Shown in pieces: positions 35,427 to 46,034 of a DNA stretch of 64,000 nucleotides (position 1 is its first letter; each line of letters starts with the position of its first letter). A program made the translations under genes and the position numbers. The notes beneath the pieces are model-generated. The model worked only from the letters and a program-made list of their open reading frames with translations. It made no database searches and was not told where the DNA came from. The stretch comes from Woeseia sp. (lineage in GTDB: Bacteria; Pseudomonadota; Gammaproteobacteria; Steroidobacterales; Woeseiaceae), in the NCBI GenBank assembly GCA_021773015.1, contig JAJFKW010000001.1, positions 744,001 to 808,000 on the forward strand, read 5' to 3'.

Positions 35427-38183
35427 ATGGACAAGTCGTATCACCCAAAAGATATTGAACAACGGCAATACGATCGTTGGGAACGTAGCGGATACTTTGA
35501 GCCAAAAGGCGACGGTCCGTCATATTGCATCATGATTCCACCGCCCAATGTCACGGGCACGTTGCACATGGGTCACGCGTTTCAAGACACCATCATGGAC
35601 GCCCTAACTCGCTACCATCGAATGCGTGGCGACAATACACTCTGGCAGCCCGGGATGGACCACGCCGGTATCGCGACGCAAATGGTTGTTGAGCGACAGC
35701 TCAACGCTGAAGGCATCTCACGTAAAGAATTGGGGCGTGATGAATTTGTTCGTCGGGTTTGGGAATGGAAGGAAAAATCGGGCGGCCAAATATCCAATCA
35801 GTTGCGACGCATGGGCGCGTCAGTTGCCTGGGATCGAGAACGCTTTACGATGGACGACGGCCTTTCGGCAGCAGTAAAGAAAGTATTTATTTCGCTGTAT
35901 GAAGAAGGCCTAATCTATCGTGGCAAGCGGCTCGTTAACTGGGACCCAGTTTTACATACAGCACTATCCGATTTAGAAGTCTTATCGGAGGACGAGCCGG
36001 GCAAACTTTGGCACTTTCGCTATCCGCTGGCGTCCGGCGACGGATACTTGGTTGTGGCAACGACCAGACCTGAAACAATGCTCGGTGACAGCGCAGTCGC
36101 CGTGCACCCAGAGGATGAAAGATACCGCCATTTAGTCGGCCAGGAAATCGCGTTACCGTTAGTCGGCCGAAGTATACCGATAGTTGCCGACGATTATGTC
36201 GACCCGGAATTTGGCACTGGCTGCGTAAAAATTACGCCGGCTCACGATTTCAATGATTATGAGCTCGGAAAACGTCATGATTTAGCGCAATTTAGTATTT
36301 TCGACGATAACGCGGCCATAACTAACGACGCCCCCGTAGCGTACCGTGGGCTCGATCGATACGATGCCAGAAAGAAAATCGTTGACGACCTTGAGGCGCA
36401 AGGTCTTGTCGACAAAATTGAAGATTACACTTTGAAAGTACCACGTGGTGACCGTAGCGGCGCTGTCGTTGAGCCCTATTTGACCGATCAATGGTATGTA
36501 AAAATCAAGCCGCTTGCCGAACCCGCAATTGCAGCGGTGGAATCTGGAAAAATCCGCTTTGTTCCAGAAAATTGGAGCAAGACGTATTTCGACTGGATGT
36601 ACAACATTCAAGATTGGTGCATAAGCCGACAACTTTGGTGGGGACACCGAATTCCCGCTTGGTACGATGACCATGGCAATCTGTATGTCGGCGATAACGA
36701 GGCAGCGGTGCGCAGCGCCCATTCGATTGATCCGGAAACAGTGCTACGGCAGGACGAAGACGTACTCGATACTTGGTTTTCGTCCGCTTTGTGGCCATTC
36801 AGCACTCTGGGATGGCCCGAAAAAACCGCAAGTCTTGATACGTTTTATCCTGGAAATGTCCTGGTAACGGGCTTTGATATTATTTTCTTCTGGGTCGCCA
36901 GAATGATCATGTTGGGCATCAAGTTCATGGGGGATGTGCCGTTCAAGGAGGTCTACATTCATGGGCTAATACGGGACCAAGACGGGCAGAAAATGTCCAA
37001 GTCAAAAGGCAACGTGCTCGACCCATTGGACCTCATAGACGGCGTCACGTTGGACGCATTGCTAGAGAAGAGAACGGCAGGACTAATGCAGCCGCACCTG
37101 TTACCCAAAATTGAAAAAGCGACGCGACAACAGTTTCCGGATGGCATTCAAGAATACGGTGCCGACGCACTTCGCTTTACGTTCGCGGCATTGGCAACAA
37201 CCGGTAGAGACATTCGATTTGACCTCGGTCGAATTGAAGGTTACCGAAACTTTTGCAACAAATTATGGAATGCATCGCGCTACGTTCTCATGAATACTGA
37301 TACGTTAGACGCAAGCGACATTGAATTATCCACCGTTGACCGTTGGATTAATTCGCGACTTAACCACACTGTCGAAGCCGTCAACAGACATTTTAAAAAT
37401 TATAGACTGGATCTCGCAGGACAGGCGCTGTACGAATTTACTTGGCACGAATTCTGCGATTGGTACCTCGAGTTGTCGAAAGCGGTACTACAATCTGATG
37501 CAGCGACGGAGCAGCAGAAACGTGGCACGCGACAAACGCTCATCGTGGTATTGGAAACGCTGTTGCGCTTGTTGCACCCACTGATGCCATTTATCACTGA
37601 AGAGATCTGGCAGCAGGTGTCGAGCCGTGCCGGCATGAGCGGCGATACAATCATGCAGCGCGAATACCCAACTGTACAAATCGATCACGATGATGCGAGT
37701 GCAGAGCAAGAACTCGAATGGGTCAAGAAGTTTGTATTGGGTATTCGGCAAATACGCGGCGAAATGGACATTTCGCCCGGCAAGTCACTGCCAGTTCTAC
37801 TGCAAGGAGCGACAGATAGGGATCTCAATCTGGCAAAAAAGCACGCTGCTTTGCTCGACCGCGTTGGTCGCGTCGCTTCAATAACAAAGCTGGAATCCAG
37901 CGACGAAGCGCCACCGTCGGCTACCGCACTGTTGAGCGAGATGAAACTACTCGTACCCATGCGTGGTTTAATTGACGTCGATGCTGAGCGCTCACGCTTG
38001 AGCAGACAAATTGAAAAATTGCAGGTCGATATTAATCGCTCTAAAGGCAAACTTGCGAACGAAAAGTTCGTGAACAATGCGCCGGTAGATGTGGTCCAAA
38101 CGGAGAGAGATAGACTGGCCGAATTTGCCCGGCAGGTAGGGCAATTCAAAGAACAAATGGCCAACTTGGATAACTTGGCATGA
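35427..38183 (+). CDS. valS: Valyl-tRNA synthetase
   Basis: A 918-residue class Ia synthetase charging tRNA-Val. The HIGH box appears as H-M-G-H near residue 48 in [13 protein letters not shown], and the KMSKS box as K-M-S-K-S. The editing CP1 domain lies between them, with [12 protein letters not shown]-terminal coiled-coil arm (about 840-918) ends the protein. The ATG at 35427 gives a typical N-terminus. The gene is the last of the pepA-holC-valS group. Confidence 0.97.
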   Translation: MDKSYHPKDIEQRQYDRWERSGYFEPKGDGPSYCIMIPPPNVTGTLHMGHAFQDTIMDALTRYHRMRGDNTLWQPGMDHAGIATQMVVERQLNAEGISRKELGRDEFVRRVWEWKEKSGGQISNQLRRMGASVAWDRERFTMDDGLSAAVKKVFISLYEEGLIYRGKRLVNWDPVLHTALSDLEVLSEDEPGKLWHFRYPLASGDGYLVVATTRPETMLGDSAVAVHPEDERYRHLVGQEIALPLVGRSIPIVADDYVDPEFGTGCVKITPAHDFNDYELGKRHDLAQFSIFDDNAAITNDAPVAYRGLDRYDARKKIVDDLEAQGLVDKIEDYTLKVPRGDRSGAVVEPYLTDQWYVKIKPLAEPAIAAVESGKIRFVPENWSKTYFDWMYNIQDWCISRQLWWGHRIPAWYDDHGNLYVGDNEAAVRSAHSIDPETVLRQDEDVLDTWFSSALWPFSTLGWPEKTASLDTFYPGNVLVTGFDIIFFWVARMIMLGIKFMGDVPFKEVYIHGLIRDQDGQKMSKSKGNVLDPLDLIDGVTLDALLEKRTAGLMQPHLLPKIEKATRQQFPDGIQEYGADALRFTFAALATTGRDIRFDLGRIEGYRNFCNKLWNASRYVLMNTDTLDASDIELSTVDRWINSRLNHTVEAVNRHFKNYRLDLAGQALYEFTWHEFCDWYLELSKAVLQSDAATEQQKRGTRQTLIVVLETLLRLLHPLMPFITEEIWQQVSSRAGMSGDTIMQREYPTVQIDHDDASAEQELEWVKKFVLGIRQIRGEMDISPGKSLPVLLQGATDRDLNLAKKHAALLDRVGRVASITKLESSDEAPPSATALLSEMKLLVPMRGLIDVDAERSRLSRQIEKLQVDINRSKGKLANEKFVNNAPVDVVQTERDRLAEFARQVGQFKEQMANLDNLA

Positions 38184-38349
38184 GTGCGACACAGATTGGC
38201 AAAGTGCCCTTGGCGGCACGATAGGCGTACTTCACCGAAAATCACTCGGCGAAATTGAGGTACACATCACAATCCAAGCGCAGACTGAGTGCAATGAGAC
38301 CGGCTATCCGCGAGTATTCATTGACCTCAAATCATCGAAAAGGTGACAG

Positions 38350-39315
38350 ATGCAACGTAGCAGTACCCTTGAGTCATTATCGGCGGGCGTAGACAGTTTA
38401 CAAGGCGCTGTTGACGGTGCTCGAAACGCCCTCAATTCGATAATTTTGGGTAAACCGCGGGAAATCGATTTGGCGCTGGCTTGCCTATTGGCACGTGGAC
38501 ATTTACTGATCGAGGATTTGCCGGGCCTCGGGAAAACGATTTTAGCCCAAGCGCTGGCCAAAATTCTTGGCTTGTCGTACCAGCGCATTCAGTTCACCAG
38601 CGATCTACTGCCGGCTGACATTGTCGGGGTGTCGATATTTCGCCAGGAAACGGGTGAATTTGAATTCAAACCCGGGCCGATTTTTTCGCAACTGGTGCTT
38701 GCAGATGAGGTTAATAGAGCAACGCCAAAAGCGCAAAGCGCGCTTCTCGAAGCAATGGAAGAGCAGCAGGTATCGTCCGATGGTCACACTTACGAGCTGC
38801 CGCAGCCGTATTTCGTTGTCGCCACGCAGAACCCGTCCGATCAAATCGGTACCTTTCCATTGCCCGAGTCGCAGTTAGACCGCTTTCTAATGAGAGTGGA
38901 ACTCGGCTATCCGGACGAACAATACGAACGCGAATTGATCACTGGCACTGATCGCCGGCAATTGTTGGACGAGGTCGGTGCAAAACTCACGGCCGACAGC
39001 CTAGTCATTCTCCAATCAGCAGCGAGCATAATGCATCTCGGCGATCCGCTCGTTGATTACATCCAGGCGTTAATCCGATTTACTCGCGAGTCGCCGGAAT
39101 TCGAAACCGGCCTCTCCCCGCGGGGATCGCAAGCGCTAGCAGCGGCCGCCAAAGCGTATGCTTTCGTGCAAAAACACGCCGGCGTATTCCCAGATGACGT
39201 GCAAGCGGTCTTTGCTGCAGTGGCAGGTCATAGATTGAAGCCCAATATTGATTCAAGCTATCGCTCCCCAATGGAGATGAGCCGCCATGTCCTCGACAAC
39301 GTGGCAATTCCCTAG
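38350..39315 (+). CDS. MoxR family AAA+ ATPase
   Basis: A 321-residue AAA+ ATPase of the MoxR/RavA group. Walker A is E-D-L-P-G-L-G-K62-T, Walker B L-V-L-A-D-E-V-N-R-A, sensor 1 V-A-T-Q-N-P, and the lid domain contains G-L-S-P-R-G-S. AAGGTGA is eight bases before the ATG. MoxR proteins act as chaperone-like remodelers, often with DUF58 partners that bind or deliver their target. It overlaps the next gene by 29 bases, so one operon with the DUF58 and TgpA genes is clear. Confidence 0.93.
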   Translation: MQRSSTLESLSAGVDSLQGAVDGARNALNSIILGKPREIDLALACLLARGHLLIEDLPGLGKTILAQALAKILGLSYQRIQFTSDLLPADIVGVSIFRQETGEFEFKPGPIFSQLVLADEVNRATPKAQSALLEAMEEQQVSSDGHTYELPQPYFVVATQNPSDQIGTFPLPESQLDRFLMRVELGYPDEQYERELITGTDRRQLLDEVGAKLTADSLVILQSAASIMHLGDPLVDYIQALIRFTRESPEFETGLSPRGSQALAAAAKAYAFVQKHAGVFPDDVQAVFAAVAGHRLKPNIDSSYRSPMEMSRHVLDNVAIP

Positions 39316-40321
39316 ATCAATTACATTGCGCCCATTGCGGCGAGCCGCGGCACGGCGAGCGCAACGCTGGGCACGCAAGCGTCAGGGCAGCGATAAACAT
39401 ATTACAGACCTACAATCCCGCCGCGTCTATATTCTACCGACCGGCATCGGGCTGGTATTTGGACTGACAACATTTGCAATGTTGCTCGGCTCCATGAATT
39501 ACAACAACAATCTGTCTTTTGTGCTCACCTTTCTGCTGATCTCTCTTGGCTTAATATCGATGCATCAATGCCAGCGCAATTTGGTCGGCCTAAGATTGGC
39601 TTTCGCAGGCGTGGAGCCAGTATTTGCCGGTCAATCTGCAGAATTTCGAATTGCAATTAGTAACGCATCAAAAAGTCATCGATACTGTTTACGAATTTAC
39701 GATATCGAAAACCAAAGTCAGTGTCACGATCTTGCACCCGGAGAAAGTCGCACGTTCAGCTTGGATGTCGCGACACAAAACCGAGGTTACGTACGGCTCC
39801 CTCGATTTGGCGTTTGCACAGTTTTCCCATTCGAATTTTTTCGTGCCTGGGCCTGGTTGCACATGGACTTGAAGGGCATTGTTTACCCTCGGCCCGCGAG
39901 CGTCGTCCCTGTTCCGCCGGCTGTGCAAACAGCACAAGGGCACCAGCAACTCGACGCCCGAGGTGCCGAAGACTTTGCAGCCTTAAGAGTCTATCAAGAG
40001 GGAGATTCACCACGCCACGTCGCATGGAAGGCGTATGCACGTAGTGGAGAATTATTATCCAAGCAATTCGCTGGCGCCGACCTCAGTAGTCAGTGGTTTG
40101 ACTATGAATCCATTTCGAATCGTAGTGTGGAAGCGCGGCTATCCGTGTTGACACGATGGATTATCGACGCCGAAAAAAAAGGGTTGGAATTCGGTATGCG
40201 AATTGCCGGCGAATCATTCGAACCGGCAGTTGGCATTGCCCAGAAACATGCCTGTCTAAGCTATCTGGCAACGTTTAATCTGACAAGAAAAAATCATTCA
40301 GAAGATAGAGACCATGGCTAA
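39287..40321 (+). CDS. DUF58 domain membrane protein
   Basis: A 344-residue protein. A short basic N-terminal region precedes two membrane helices (about 50-95), then a vWA-like DUF58 domain whose marker is Y-Q-E-G-D-S-P-R-H-V-A-W-K-A-Y-A-R. The start at ATG 39287 overlaps moxR by 29 bases, and the stop overlaps the transglutaminase by eight. The trio is a conserved set in Proteobacteria, likely a chaperone (MoxR), a vWA partner and a membrane transglutaminase acting together in envelope processes. The precise role is not known. Confidence 0.9.
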   Translation: MSSTTWQFPRSITLRPLRRAAARRAQRWARKRQGSDKHITDLQSRRVYILPTGIGLVFGLTTFAMLLGSMNYNNNLSFVLTFLLISLGLISMHQCQRNLVGLRLAFAGVEPVFAGQSAEFRIAISNASKSHRYCLRIYDIENQSQCHDLAPGESRTFSLDVATQNRGYVRLPRFGVCTVFPFEFFRAWAWLHMDLKGIVYPRPASVVPVPPAVQTAQGHQQLDARGAEDFAALRVYQEGDSPRHVAWKAYARSGELLSKQFAGADLSSQWFDYESISNRSVEARLSVLTRWIIDAEKKGLEFGMRIAGESFEPAVGIAQKHACLSYLATFNLTRKNHSEDRDHG

Positions 40322-42284
40322 GCAGAGGGCAACCGACGGAACGTTGTTGCGCAGCCTTCCTTGGACGTTGACAGCACTTTGCTTTTCCGTTCTTCCGCAC
40401 ATTCCGTACCTACCGATATGGATTACCGGCGCTTTCGCAATTTGCGCAGCTCTGCGCTTATACGTTGAATACCGTCGCAAGCGATTGCCAGCAAGATGGA
40501 TACGCGTTGCACTCGCTCTCGGCAGCTTCTTTGGCGTATTCGCTATTTATGAAAATATTAGCGGCGTTGGTCCAGGCTCGGCACTTCTCATCATCATGGC
40601 GGCACTTAAACTATTGGAAACCCATCAACGCCGCGATCAATTCGTCCTTCTTTTCATTTCCGTATTTCTGATAATGGCCTCGCTGCTTCGCGAACAATAC
40701 TTATGGTCGTTACCTTTCTTGGTTATCGGAACGCTCATCACGATGACCGCATGGCTCGGCATGTCTCCGGGTCAGGGCGCTTCAATCCGTCGAAATTTTC
40801 TGTCGAGTTCAAGATTGTTGCTGTATGCGGCACCACTGACTTTAGCCATGTGGATTTTGTTTCCCAGATTATCATCACCTTTCTGGGCTGTACCGGTAGA
40901 CAGCAGTCAGGCTACCAGCGGACTAAGTGAATCGATGAGTCCGGGCGATATAAGTTCGCTTTCACTATCGAACAAAGTAGCGTTCCGGGTCGATTTTGTG
41001 GACCAGGTGCCGCCACCGAAAGATCTCTACTGGCGAGGCCTGGTGCTTTACAATTTCAATGGCCGCACCTGGACCGGCGCCAACGAAGCAATTGGGCATG
41101 ACCGTCGCGACAACGTGGAATATCTAGGTGCGCCTATCAGCTATCAAGTTACACTTGAGCCCACCGCTCAACATACCGTGTTCGCGCTCGACGTTCCCCT
41201 CGAATGGTCGATCGATCGAACCACAATGGGGTTGCATCAGCAGCTCGCCCGTGAGCGGCCTATTGATCAACGGATTTCGTACAAAGCCGTTTCTCATACC
41301 ACGTTTCGCAGCAACCGAACGGAAACAATATTCGATAATAACTATTATAGAGGGTTGCCTGAAGAGGGTAACGCTCGCACTAGAGCTCTCGCAAAAAATA
41401 TGCGGGAGGCCGTGAGCAGTGAAACTGATTTCATCGAAGATGTCCTGCGCATGTTTAATGAACAAGCATATTTTTATACGCTCGAACCGCCACAATTAGG
41501 CAGAAACCCGGTTGACCAATTCCTGTTCGAGGCGCGTCAGGGCTTCTGCGAGCATTACGCATCCGCTTTCGCCGTAATGATGCGTGCTGTCGGCATACCG
41601 ACTCGAATCGTCCTCGGATATCAAGGCGGCGAGTTGAATAATTTTGGCAACTATAGCTATATGATCGTTCGTCAATCTGACGCACATGCCTGGACTGAAG
41701 TTTGGCTGGAAAATCGCGGATGGGTTCGCGTCGATCCAACGGCCGCGGTCGCACCTGAGCGAATCAGCGCAGGTATGTCCGGTGCTCGGCTCGGCGGGCT
41801 CGGTGCAAGCTGGGGCTTCTCAAGTACATCTGAACTGCTACATAATTTAACTCTAAAGTGGGATGCGCTAAACGCTAAGTGGAACGAGTGGATTCTTGGC
41901 TATGGTCCAGAAAACCAAACTAAATTCCTAAAACTATTGGGAATTGACGACCCAGATTGGCGGCGCATGATGCTAACGTTGATTGGCATCATCACAGTGA
42001 TGATCGTAATTATCAGCGGGTTGCTCGTGCGGCGGTATCGCGCTCCGAAAATCGACGAAGCTTCGCTTTTGTACAGACGATTTGTGCGTCAGATCGGCAT
42101 ACAACCTATTATCGGTGAAACACCGCGACTTTACGCCCGCAGGGTCCAAGCGCAAGGCAAGTGTGGCAACCCGGCAATAAACGACATTACGGAGCAGTAT
42201 CTGTTGTGTCGTTACGGACCGGACGACACTACGGCAATGCGTCGCCTGCGAGCGGCTGTAAATGATTTTGCAGTCGCAGCTTAG
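40314..42284 (+). CDS. TgpA-type membrane transglutaminase
   Basis: A 656-residue protein of the DUF3488/transglutaminase-like family, related to Pseudomonas TgpA. About six membrane helices fill residues 15-180. The periplasmic transglutaminase domain has the triad C412 (Q-G-F-C-E-H-Y), H458 (D-A-H-A-W-T-E-V-W) and D474 (V-D-P-T-A). Another membrane helix near 560-585 and a cytosolic DUF4129-like tail follow. Eight-base overlap with DUF58 shows coupling. TgpA is needed for viability in Pseudomonas, but its substrate is not settled. Confidence 0.92.
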   Translation: MAKQRATDGTLLRSLPWTLTALCFSVLPHIPYLPIWITGAFAICAALRLYVEYRRKRLPARWIRVALALGSFFGVFAIYENISGVGPGSALLIIMAALKLLETHQRRDQFVLLFISVFLIMASLLREQYLWSLPFLVIGTLITMTAWLGMSPGQGASIRRNFLSSSRLLLYAAPLTLAMWILFPRLSSPFWAVPVDSSQATSGLSESMSPGDISSLSLSNKVAFRVDFVDQVPPPKDLYWRGLVLYNFNGRTWTGANEAIGHDRRDNVEYLGAPISYQVTLEPTAQHTVFALDVPLEWSIDRTTMGLHQQLARERPIDQRISYKAVSHTTFRSNRTETIFDNNYYRGLPEEGNARTRALAKNMREAVSSETDFIEDVLRMFNEQAYFYTLEPPQLGRNPVDQFLFEARQGFCEHYASAFAVMMRAVGIPTRIVLGYQGGELNNFGNYSYMIVRQSDAHAWTEVWLENRGWVRVDPTAAVAPERISAGMSGARLGGLGASWGFSSTSELLHNLTLKWDALNAKWNEWILGYGPENQTKFLKLLGIDDPDWRRMMLTLIGIITVMIVIISGLLVRRYRAPKIDEASLLYRRFVRQIGIQPIIGETPRLYARRVQAQGKCGNPAINDITEQYLLCRYGPDDTTAMRRLRAAVNDFAVAA

Positions 42285-42285
42285 C

Positions 42286-43866
42286 TTAGTGTTCGCGGGT
42301 TTCTAGGAAGTTCAAGTCGGGCCAACGCTCCTCGGTTAATTTCAGGTTAACCTTACTCGGCGCGATGTACACCAAACTGTCGCTGTGATCCAGCGCCAAA
42401 TTATCGTGTGCCTTTCGCCGAAATTCTTCGAGTATTTTTTCATCGTTCGATTGCACCCAACGAGCAGTCGCTACTGAGATTGCCTCAAACTGACACTCCA
42501 CTTTGTACTCGTCCCGCAATCTATGGGCGACAACTTCGAACTGCAGTGGGCCGACGGCACCCAGAATTAGATCATTATTGCGCATTGGACGAAACAACTG
42601 TGTGGCGCCCTCCTCACAAAGCTGTGCCAGTCCTTTGTGCAGTGCCTTTAGGCGTAACGGATCTTTCAACACAGCGCGGCGAAATATCTCCGGTGCGAAA
42701 TTCGGTATTCCGGAGAATCGAATTGCTTCGCCTTGCGAAAAGCTATCACCGATATTAATTGTTCCATGATTATGCAAGCCGATAATATCTCCCGCATAAG
42801 CGGTGTCGGCATGCTTTCGATCTGCAGCTAGAAAAGTAATAGCGTCCGCGATTTTCATATCCTTGCCAGACCGCACATGGTGCAGCTTCATCGCTCTTTT
42901 GAACTCCCCGGAGCAGACACGCATAAATGCGATACGATCACGATGCGCAGGATCCATATTTGCCTGAATCTTAAATATAAAGCCCGAAACACTTTCTTCG
43001 GTCGCCAATATATCGCGGGATTCAGTTTCTCGTCGATGCGGCGCCGGCGCATGGTTAACAAATTCGTCGAGCAGCTCCTTTACGCCGAAATTGGATATCG
43101 CGGAACCGAAGAATACCGGCGTCTGCTTAGCCGCCAAATACTGCGCGACGTCGAATTTAGCGCAGGCACCCATGACAAGCTCTACTTCATCCCTAAAGAC
43201 TTGCGCATCATCACCAAACGCATGGTCGGCGGCTTCCGAGTGTAGGCCATCGATAACATCAATCTCAGATGCGCGCTGGCGGCCCACCGCCGAATATAGA
43301 TAGATTTTATCCTGAAGTAAGTGGTAAACGCCCTTGAGGCGTCGACCCATACCAATTGGCCAAGTGATTGGCGTGCAACTTATGCCTAGGACCGCTTCTA
43401 TTTCGTCCATCAAGTCGATCGGTTCGCGCCCATCACGGTCGAGCTTATTTACGAACGTCATAATCGGCGTATCGCGCAACCGGCAGACTTCCATTAATTT
43501 TATCGTTCGCTTTTCGACGCCTTTAGCGCAATCGATGACCATCAAAGCTGAATCGACTGCTGTTAGCGTGCGATAAGTATCTTCAGAAAAGTCCTCGTGG
43601 CCAGGGGTGTCCAGTAAATTGACAACACAATCACGATAAGGAAACTGCATAACCGAAGAGGTAACTGAGATTCCCCGCTGCTGTTCCAAGGCCATCCAAT
43701 CTGAGGTCGCATGTCTGCTCGCCTTGCGGCCCTTAACAGTCCCGGCAAGTTGGATAGCGCCGCCAAAAAGCAGCAGCTTTTCGGTTAACGTGGTTTTGCC
43801 CGCATCAGGGTGCGATATGATCGCAAACGTGCGGCGCCGACTAACTTGCTGATCAATGACAGACAT
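42286..43866 (-). CDS. prfC: Peptide chain release factor 3
   Basis: A 526-residue GTPase that recycles RF1/RF2 after termination. The G motifs are H-P-D-A-G-K-T-T-L (G1), D-T-P-G-H-E-D-F (G3) and N-K-L-D-R (G4). Full length, with domains II and III behind the G domain, ending near R-W-P-D-L-N-F. It converges with tgpA, with the stops one base apart. It follows rimI on the same strand after a 75-base gap with no hairpin seen. Confidence 0.96.
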   Translation of the reverse strand: MSVIDQQVSRRRTFAIISHPDAGKTTLTEKLLLFGGAIQLAGTVKGRKASRHATSDWMALEQQRGISVTSSVMQFPYRDCVVNLLDTPGHEDFSEDTYRTLTAVDSALMVIDCAKGVEKRTIKLMEVCRLRDTPIMTFVNKLDRDGREPIDLMDEIEAVLGISCTPITWPIGMGRRLKGVYHLLQDKIYLYSAVGRQRASEIDVIDGLHSEAADHAFGDDAQVFRDEVELVMGACAKFDVAQYLAAKQTPVFFGSAISNFGVKELLDEFVNHAPAPHRRETESRDILATEESVSGFIFKIQANMDPAHRDRIAFMRVCSGEFKRAMKLHHVRSGKDMKIADAITFLAADRKHADTAYAGDIIGLHNHGTINIGDSFSQGEAIRFSGIPNFAPEIFRRAVLKDPLRLKALHKGLAQLCEEGATQLFRPMRNNDLILGAVGPLQFEVVAHRLRDEYKVECQFEAISVATARWVQSNDEKILEEFRRKAHDNLALDHSDSLVYIAPSKVNLKLTEERWPDLNFLETREH

Positions 43867-43941
43867 TTAAATGTGAACGAATAGTTGTTGCTGAAGGAGC
43901 CGTCGGCGGGCGGCGGAGTATAGCCTGAATTGCCCTGGGAA

Positions 43942-44418
43942 TCAGTCGCGTTGCTTCATTAGCAATGACAAGACTGCGGCGTCCTCGCGGCCGTCGGCTG
44001 CCTGATAGTAGGCTGGACGCTCAGCAATTTGTTGAAAACCTTTGCGCCTGTATAAAGCCAGAGCGCCCGCGTTCGATGGCCGTACTTCCAAAAACACCTG
44101 TTTGACACCAGCGCCGTTCGCTCGCGTCAATATTTCCTCCAACAATCGATTACCGTAGCCAAGTTTCCGGAAGCTCGAATCTACGCACAAATTTAGGATA
44201 TGTGCCTCGCCAGCGGCGACTGACAATATGCAGTAGCCGACAACCTGCTCACCATGCTCTAAAACGACACAATGATAACCAGCAAGCAGGCAATCTCGAA
44301 AAACCCCATGACTCCAAGGAAATTCGTAACTGCGGCGCTCGATGTCCGATACTTGCGCCAGATCGGACGGTGCCATAGTCCGTGCGAGAATTGGAATCTC
44401 TTCAATTCGCGATATCAT
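43942..44418 (-). CDS. rimI: Ribosomal-protein-alanine acetyltransferase
   Basis: A 158-residue GNAT enzyme, RimI type, acetylating the N-terminal alanine of ribosomal protein S18. The core has E-R-R-S-Y-E-F-P-W-S near the N-terminus, the CoA loop R-K-L-G-Y-G-N-R-L-L, and E-V-R-P-S-N-A-G-A-L-A-L-Y-R-R-K-G-F, all RimI hallmarks. The ATG overlaps the upstream gene's stop by four bases (ATGA). rimI next to a DNA-repair or tRNA gene is a common context. Confidence 0.92.
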   Translation of the reverse strand: MISRIEEIPILARTMAPSDLAQVSDIERRSYEFPWSHGVFRDCLLAGYHCVVLEHGEQVVGYCILSVAAGEAHILNLCVDSSFRKLGYGNRLLEEILTRANGAGVKQVFLEVRPSNAGALALYRRKGFQQIAERPAYYQAADGREDAAVLSLLMKQRD

Positions 44419-45104
44419 GCGCTAGCCTTTTCTACAATTTCGCGCGCCAAACACAGGTCTTGCCACGCTTTACTCTTTTGCGACGGACTACGCAGAAGAT
44501 ACGCCGGGTGATAAGTCACTACTAGTGGCGATGTCCCATCTTTTAAAAAATGTCGTTGTCCTCGCAACTTGCCAAGCGGCGCATCGGATTGCAGCAAGTT
44601 TTGCGCGGCGATTCGACCGACCGCGAGAACCACTTTTGGTTCGACCAACTCGATTTGGCGTTGCAAAAATCCGCGACAGGCCGCAGCCTCATCTTGCGAC
44701 GGGTCACGATTATTAGGTGGCCGGCATTTCAAGGTATTGGCGATAAAAACAGACTCCCGGTCTAGCCCCAATGCGCGCAACATCTCATCGAGTAATTTGC
44801 CGGCCCTGCCAACAAATGGCTCACCCTTACGATCTTCTTCTTGCCCTGGCGCCTCGCCGATAACCATCCAATCTGCGTTCGCGTTGCCAATTCCAAAGAC
44901 GGTGTTCGTGCGCGTCTCGTGCAATCGGCAGGCTTGACAGTTCTTTACGCGTTGCTGAATGTCGTCCCAGGTCAGCGTCGCAATATCATTTGGAGTGGCG
45001 TCTACCGAATCGAATTTATCGTCCACAGCAATGCAAGAGCGCGGCTGCCAGACGTCGATTTCCAGCGCCTGAAGATATGCCAGACGGGTTGATTCGTTAT
45101 TCAT
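44415..45104 (-). CDS. Type-4 uracil-DNA glycosylase
   Basis: A 229-residue uracil-DNA glycosylase of family 4, the iron-sulfur type. The cluster cysteines are in C-Q-A-C-R, T-L-K-C-R-P and A-A-C-R-G. The uracil-binding segment is G-E-A-P-G-Q-E-E-D, and the conserved H-P-A-Y-L-L is near the C-terminus. It removes uracil from DNA to begin base-excision repair. It overlaps rimI by four bases, so the two are co-translated. Residues 1-45 before C-Q-A-C are not conserved. Confidence 0.92.
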   Translation of the reverse strand: MNNESTRLAYLQALEIDVWQPRSCIAVDDKFDSVDATPNDIATLTWDDIQQRVKNCQACRLHETRTNTVFGIGNANADWMVIGEAPGQEEDRKGEPFVGRAGKLLDEMLRALGLDRESVFIANTLKCRPPNNRDPSQDEAAACRGFLQRQIELVEPKVVLAVGRIAAQNLLQSDAPLGKLRGQRHFLKDGTSPLVVTYHPAYLLRSPSQKSKAWQDLCLAREIVEKASA

Positions 45105-45172
45105 AAATATCGGTGGTTGTATTCAACTCGGGAACTCACAAATCGCCGTTTGCAATACTGCCACATTCTTTA

Positions 45173-45799
45173 TCAGTGGTGCGGGAGTTTGCCCAATATG
45201 TCGGTGCCCGCGACAACTCGTTGACCTTGCTCAATTTTCACACGAGAATTGATCGGAAATTGAATTTCAGCGAAACGTGTCAGGCGCAGATATGCGCATC
45301 GCTGGCCCTGCCCAACCCGCTCGCCGTAACGCATGAATGCTTGCGGCGCGAGCGAAAAGCGATTTCCGTGGAATTGCAATACGACGTCGTCGCCCTCGTC
45401 CGTCCTGACCCACAATCCGTTACTGTAAGTGCGTTGAGTGACATCTTTGCTATCGCCGTGCAGATCCATAATTTTGCCCTCAACAGGGCAACGCGCAGTA
45501 TAGGTCCCAAAGCTGTCGACTTCGACGACGATCTTGTGAGCTTCTGTACCCAATACGCTACGATCAGTCAGGCCGACTTCGACGACCTTGCCGTCGACGG
45601 GGCTCACGATACCTAACGGCGATGCCGGTATCTCGCGTCTCGGATCCCTAAAAATAAAGAATAGATAGACTAACAATATGCCAGGGAGCAATGCCGCCAA
45701 TGCACCCAGATAGTGCCAGATGACAGCGACGCCAATGAGAATTGCCGCCAGAGGCAGTATACCTTCATGTGCTACAAACGGATTTCGTCTACCCTTCAA
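45173..45799 (-). CDS. Phosphatidylserine decarboxylase-like protein
   Basis: A 208-residue protein of the short Psd type: an N-terminal membrane helix (about 12-48), F-R-D-P-R-R-E-I-P, then S-P-V-D-G-K-V-V. Active Psd cleaves itself at a Gly-Ser (or LGST) near the C-terminus to form its pyruvoyl group. Here the matching place reads T-R-F-A-E-I, and no Gly-Ser pair occurs anywhere in the protein. The N-V-H-V-N-R segment is also replaced (F-G-T-Y-T-A-R). It may be non-catalytic, with a binding or scaffolding role. The start is TTG 45799. It precedes UDG on the same strand by 68 bases. Confidence 0.75.
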   Translation of the reverse strand: MKGRRNPFVAHEGILPLAAILIGVAVIWHYLGALAALLPGILLVYLFFIFRDPRREIPASPLGIVSPVDGKVVEVGLTDRSVLGTEAHKIVVEVDSFGTYTARCPVEGKIMDLHGDSKDVTQRTYSNGLWVRTDEGDDVVLQFHGNRFSLAPQAFMRYGERVGQGQRCAYLRLTRFAEIQFPINSRVKIEQGQRVVAGTDILGKLPHH

Positions 45800-46034
45800 G
45801 CGAATTTACCCATTGTTTGAGAATTGCGCGTCCAGTCAAAATAATGCTTAGTGACGACGTTCGCCGAGCCAGACGCCGATCCGGTGAGCGAATATATCTT
45901 AATTTGCCAAATGAGCAAGCGAATCTACGTCCAATCCGCCGCCATATAGCCAATTAATATGGCAACAGATCTGACTGTGCCAGCTCGCTACTCGTGTAGA
46001 ATACTGCCGCTGAATATTTTGGATCATAGAATCA

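Noticed and set aside
37685-38245. Minus-strand frame of 186 codons antisense to the end of valS
   Set aside because: Opposite the valS C-terminal arm; Cys- and Ser-rich product typical of a shadow.
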